This document shows positions 60,193 to 64,000 of a stretch of DNA of 64,000 nucleotides, one piece after another. The stretch covers positions 78,644,144-78,708,143 of the forward strand of contig NC_077244.1 in NCBI RefSeq assembly GCF_947179165.1. The letters run 5' to 3'. Within the stretch, counting starts at the first letter, position 1; the number at the start of each line of letters is the position of its first letter. A program made the position numbers and the translations under genes. Origin of the DNA: Solanum dulcamara (Eukaryota > Streptophyta > Magnoliopsida > Solanales > Solanaceae). Below the pieces are notes generated by a model, which was not told the origin of the DNA, did not search any database, and worked only from the letters and a program-made list of their open reading frames with translations.

Positions 60193-60545
60193 TGGAATGT
60201 ATAATATGGTTTTCGAGGACATGCTTAACTATGACTATACTCCAAATACTTTTCCTAGGAACATTGTCGTGGATGTATTGTTCAAGATTGAGCGTGTCGA
60301 AGTGGCACTACAGAGTTTTTAAGGAAACTCAGGTTTCAAATTTCTTAACTTATAGCATTGCCATATGTAACTTGTGTAAGTTCAATGATTTGGTCAATCT
60401 TCAAAATGTACTTGAGATTATGTTAGAGGAAATTAGGTTTTGGGTGTTCCCATGTTTGAGAAAGTTTGGGGCATATTAATAGATGGCAATATGGATGTTG
60501 CAAGTCACTTGTTTGAGAAGATGGTAGAGAGTGGTGGCTATTCAG
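60193..60545 (+). pseudogene. PPR protein fragment, frameshifted
   Basis: Organellar RNA-binding pentatricopeptide-repeat protein relic. Three consecutive frames carry it: NMVFEDMLNYDYTPNTFPRN to KIERVEVALQSF* (~60203-60322), then FKETQVSNFLTYSIAICNLC to NLQNVLEIMLEE (~60317-60432), then VPMFEKVWGILIDG and MDVASHLFEKMVESG (~60437-60540). The P-T/F-N...LxDVLFKxxRVEVAL spacing is that of PPR repeats. At least two frameshifts and a stop. Beyond it, 60545-60740 is open in the same frame but not recognised. Sits 0.7 kb downstream of INDH. Confidence 0.75.
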
Positions 60546-61208
60546 TTGGCACACCCAGCTCACACGAATTACAGGAATTGGGAACCCCAAAGCCATTGCC
60601 ACGAAAGGTAAAACTAAATAACGATGGCAGTATAGAGAATCAAATGGGAAATGTTGTTTTCCGAGGGATATTAAGATATTCAAGTACGATAAAACTTACT
60701 TCAAACCTCACTGTAGAACTACGAAGCATCAAATAAGGGCTGAAATAAGCAAAAGAAATAGGACACAAGTAGTAGTGTAAGAGGACATACAATATCACCC
60801 TCTGAAAAGCTATTATAGTAAATACATATTTGGAAGCCAACAAGGTTACTATTATACACACCTAGAGGAAATGCAATCTAAGGAAAAGACATTTTTGCTC
60901 CTAGTAGATGTAAACATTGTAGCTAGTAAAAGTTCCTAAAAATTTAATAGAAATTTCCAGTTACCAAAAAAATACTATAGAGAAGCAACTAGCATTAGTT
61001 GTTGAATTTGGTCAAAATAAAAAATATGATTGCACAGTTGAGAACGCGGAAGACAAGAAAATAAACAGGACAATCAGATTACAAAAAGTTAACCAGCAAT
61101 TCACTTCTCAACTGCTAGAAATCATGAGATACATCTAACTAAAGAGCTAAAATTTCCTAGCAGCTGAAGGAAGACTCAGTTCTTGTGGTGGTTTGAGCTG
61201 GATATCCT

Positions 61209-63519
61209 TTAATAACCGTAGCTGCCTCCATAAACAGAACCATAATCTGCAGCTGGCGCATGACCAGTGGATGAAGAGTACATAGGACCCTGAGAAGGAT
61301 AGGGATTATAACCTTGGGAAGGTGGTCCAGCAGCAGTGTTCTGCATTGAGCTAGTAGCATCGGCGATGGAATTCTGCACAAAAAAATTACGGGTAGTCAG
61401 AATGAGCATGCATCTTGACATCTCAGTAGTAAGACAGACAGAATTTCACTGAAGATTTAGCCTTTTGTCACTTAAATAGTTTTTCATAACTAGACAGTGC
61501 ATTGCAAACAAGATCACTTTTCTTATGAGAATCACAAACAGAATATTACAGAGACAGATTCCTACTAATATGTGCTGAATCTCATCAATCCAGAGACCCT
61601 AATATTACAATGAATATGTTCAATATTTTATCTGCTTCTCTGTAACCTTCTTTTATCAAGGAATATTTTCACTTTTTTAGGCAGGAACATGAACTTCCTA
61701 GCGTTCATAAAAAATAAGGAGAAAGTTGCTGGTGATCGTTAAATGTCTTATTTCATTGTTTGAAAATGGAAGCATGAAATTGTTTAATATTAGAGAAGTG
61801 AAAATAGGGAAGGCTGCTGCACCAACAAGACCACTGTAGTTACATTGAAGTGAAAATAGGGAAGGCTGCTGCGCCAACAAGACCACTCTAGTTACATTGT
61901 GCTTCCATGAAGGAAAGCAGAATTCGTGCGGCAAAAGCAAACATCCTCTTTTTTGCCCAGGGCTTTGGTATAGTGGTAAGAACACACGTGATGAGTGAGC
62001 TAAGCACATGTCACATGTTCGAATCATGTCGTAGACAAAAGCATTGTTAAATGGAGAAGGGTAAAGGGGAAGACTCATTACCCACCGAGTTTCGAATATT
62101 GCACCACTGAGCCTCAGGGATTTCTTGGTTAAGCAACCCAAAAAACCTCTTCTTTTTTTGGGGTGGGGGGTGGACGATAAGTGCAACAAAAAAAAACTTA
62201 CAATAGAAGATGCAAAATCTCAGGCATAGAAGGGCATCTAAATGGTAAATCAAAGAGCAAACTACACTAAATGGTATTTGCACTAATCAACCACATCAAA
62301 CATGTCAGCTTTTCCATGCAGAAAAGCAAACATCAAAATGGGAATGTTTGCAATTCTTCAAACTGCAAAACTTCAGTGTATGAGTGTTAATCAACAGCTT
62401 TCTTCAAAAGAATACACTGAGAGCATGTCTGTATCTATATATCATATAGCCAGAAACAGCAGTACTACTAGATTCAATGAAAGAGAGAACGCAGAAATGC
62501 AGTAACCAATTGTTAGTCACTACCACACAGGCAGACACAATCACCAGAACATTGACTAATTTTAAATGTCAATTTAAGCTCAATATAAAAATGATCAGAA
62601 ACATTTACAATACTGTAAAAGATAATACCTGAACTAATTGTTGTGCTGTTTGGACTTGTGATGCAGACCCATTTATCTCAACAGTCATCTCACCAGGAAC
62701 ACCCCTCGTTTCCTGTACTGCAATAGTTGCGCCACTGGCCCGACGAATATAACTAATATTTGAACCAGACGCCCCAATAACAGCATCGGCATATGACAAG
62801 GGGATTTGTATGTTTTGTGTGACCTTTATACAGAAAAAGTTATTTAAAAAACAAGGAGTAAAAGTAGAGCTTTTTGTCCGAGGAAGGTACATGAATAAAA
62901 AGAAAAACAAATCATTGTAATCAACAAAAGATACTGCTAAAGGATGCAAGATTCTAATACCATGCAACATATCTGAGCTGAACAGATTAAAGGAGGAGAA
63001 AGTGCACCTTTGAAACTATGGATTGTTGTGGTTGTGCATTTCCATGAGCTCCCACTGAAGCATCTCTGCCATAAACAGGGGGGCCCTGATGAGGCCGCCT
63101 ATCTTGATGCATGTCTACTCGGGGAAAATAATTGTCAAATTGACGCGGAGGTGGCATATACTGATGATTGGCTCCAAATCCAGGCCCCCCAGCACTCATG
63201 GGAAAACTGGATGGAGGTGGACCCCAAGCTTGGGTAGGTCCGGGCGGAGGCATATTCTGGTGTGCATGAGCATTTGGCATTTGCATCTGAGTAGAAGAAA
63301 ATATGAAATGTGTTCTCTAAAGAATTGTAGCGTAAGATGATAAATTCTTTAAAACCAATAGTATGCTTACTAGTTTCTCAAATACTCCAATTACACTGCG
63401 ATCAACTAAAAATTTCCTTAGATGAACTGCAATCATTTCAACTGCCTTATGCACGCCTGCTGGCTCTCCTTGTATCTCAACAATACTATCATCATGCAGG
63501 GCAAAAACAGGAAGATGCT
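61209..63519 (-). CDS. FLK: FLK-like KH-domain RNA-binding protein (3' half, partial)
   Basis: Nuclear RNA-binding protein with three KH domains; in Arabidopsis FLK represses FLC and promotes flowering. Only the C-terminal part is in the window. Exons (minus): 63519-63371 (end of KH2: [20 protein letters not shown] to [18 protein letters not shown]), 63286-63008 (P/G/Q/H-rich linker, [16 protein letters not shown]), 62823-62629 (KH3: [20 protein letters not shown] with the GxxG loop, then [19 protein letters not shown]) and 61373-61209 (tail ending [11 protein letters not shown], stop TAA). Phases match throughout. The exon at 63519 begins in phase 1, so the upstream exons with KH1 and most of KH2 lie beyond 63.5 kb or outside the window; none was identified in 63.6-64.0 kb. 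Confidence 0.88.
61796..61899. repeat. 52-bp tandem duplication in an FLK intron
   Basis: Units 61796-61847 and 61848-61899 are identical except two bases (AAGTGAAAATAGGGAAGGCT...AGTTACATTG). They lie just upstream of the SINE in the last intron. Confidence 0.95.
61956..62148 (+). mobile_element. tRNA-derived SINE (SolS type) in an FLK intron
   Basis: Contains a pol III A box (TGGTATAGTGGTAAG, ~61966-61980) and B box GTTCGAATC at 62017-62025, followed by a body with CCGAGTTTCGAATATTGCAC and CCTCAGGGATTTCTTGGTTA that I recognise as a Solanaceae SINE 3' region. Plus orientation, antisense to FLK. Imperfect flanking repeats (CCTCTTTTTTG near 61945; CCTCTTCTTTTTTTG near 62149) may be its target duplication. 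Confidence 0.75.
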
Positions 63520-64000
63520 CTGTAAAAAAAAGATGGCAATCAAACTCCAAATTACAATTCCAGGAGGAGAAAAAGGATAGCAACAAATCAAAATAAAGAC
63601 AACAAAAACTTAAGAACACAAGACTCTTGCTACCATTTTAAAGTCACAAGACAGCAGTATATTCAGCTTATGAGCATTTTTTAAAGTCCAAACTGGTCTT
63701 CCATTGATTCTTATATGTTTCAAGGGGAAAAAACATAACTCAAAGAGGAAACTAAACCAAGTGAGGAGGAAGAACCTATTAATTAGTTACCCTGCTTCCA
63801 GAGTGCTTACATTCCTTGAAAGAAAATACAATATAAGTAGAGGAAATTAATCGCACAGTCTTCTCCTTTTCGGAAGGGGCAAACATGCAGAAGAATTTTG
63901 ATCTCTACGAGTTCCTGCTTTATTTGGGTGAGTTGGGATGGAGGGGGTATCCTACTACAGAGAGTTACGATATGATGAGCGGTTTCCAAGATACAAATGT

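Noticed and set aside
63807..63989. Possible upstream FLK exon
   Set aside because: Translation shows no KH-like sequence and no convincing splice pair.

Overview
The window is plant nuclear DNA, most likely from a Solanaceae genome (tomato, potato or tobacco kin). The evidence is AT-rich intergenic DNA, multi-exon genes with plant GT-AG introns, and repeats typical of nightshades: TS-type SINEs ending in (TTG)n, a tRNA-derived SolS-type SINE, Solanaceae-style MITEs, decayed LINEs and a caulimovirus-like pararetroviral remnant.

Layout from left to right. 1-5.4 kb: an LBD (LOB-domain) transcription factor gene on the minus strand and a minus-strand tRNA-Gly(GCC). 5.4-13 kb: a one-finger C2H2 (QALGGH) gene with an EAR repressor motif on the minus strand. 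Its ~2 kb intron holds decayed pararetroviral sequence, and SINEs lie on both sides of the gene. 13.5-34 kb: a large minus-strand class XI myosin gene. Twenty-five exons encoding motor, six IQ motifs and coiled coil join cleanly in frame, but the dilute/globular-tail exons beyond them are broken by frameshifts and stops. Its introns carry LINE fragments, a MITE and an unassigned open exon-like block. 35.7-46.3 kb: four plus-strand genes for small secreted peptide precursors sharing a PTPNPGTG...ERNFAGRKE core, with duplicated flanks. I could not place this family with certainty, and it is the best candidate for something undescribed. 47.2-49.6 kb: an intronless-CDS bHLH3/JAM3-type regulator on the minus strand, with a tandemly duplicated promoter/5' leader. 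49.6-55.1 kb: gene-poor DNA with a ~1.05 kb Mutator-like element showing long inverted repeats and a perfect 9-bp target duplication. 55.2-59.5 kb: an eight-exon plus-strand INDH (NUBPL-type mitochondrial Fe-S P-loop NTPase). 60.2-60.5 kb: a PPR pseudogene. 61.2 kb to the window end: the 3' half of an FLK-like KH-domain RNA-binding protein gene on the minus strand.

The genes are ordinary, unrelated nuclear genes and do not form one pathway. Only the peptide cluster is a functional group, made by local duplication. A link between it and the adjacent JAM3-type jasmonate repressor is positional only. Exon boundaries come from reading splice signals and matching phases by eye. UTR limits are mostly not resolvable.
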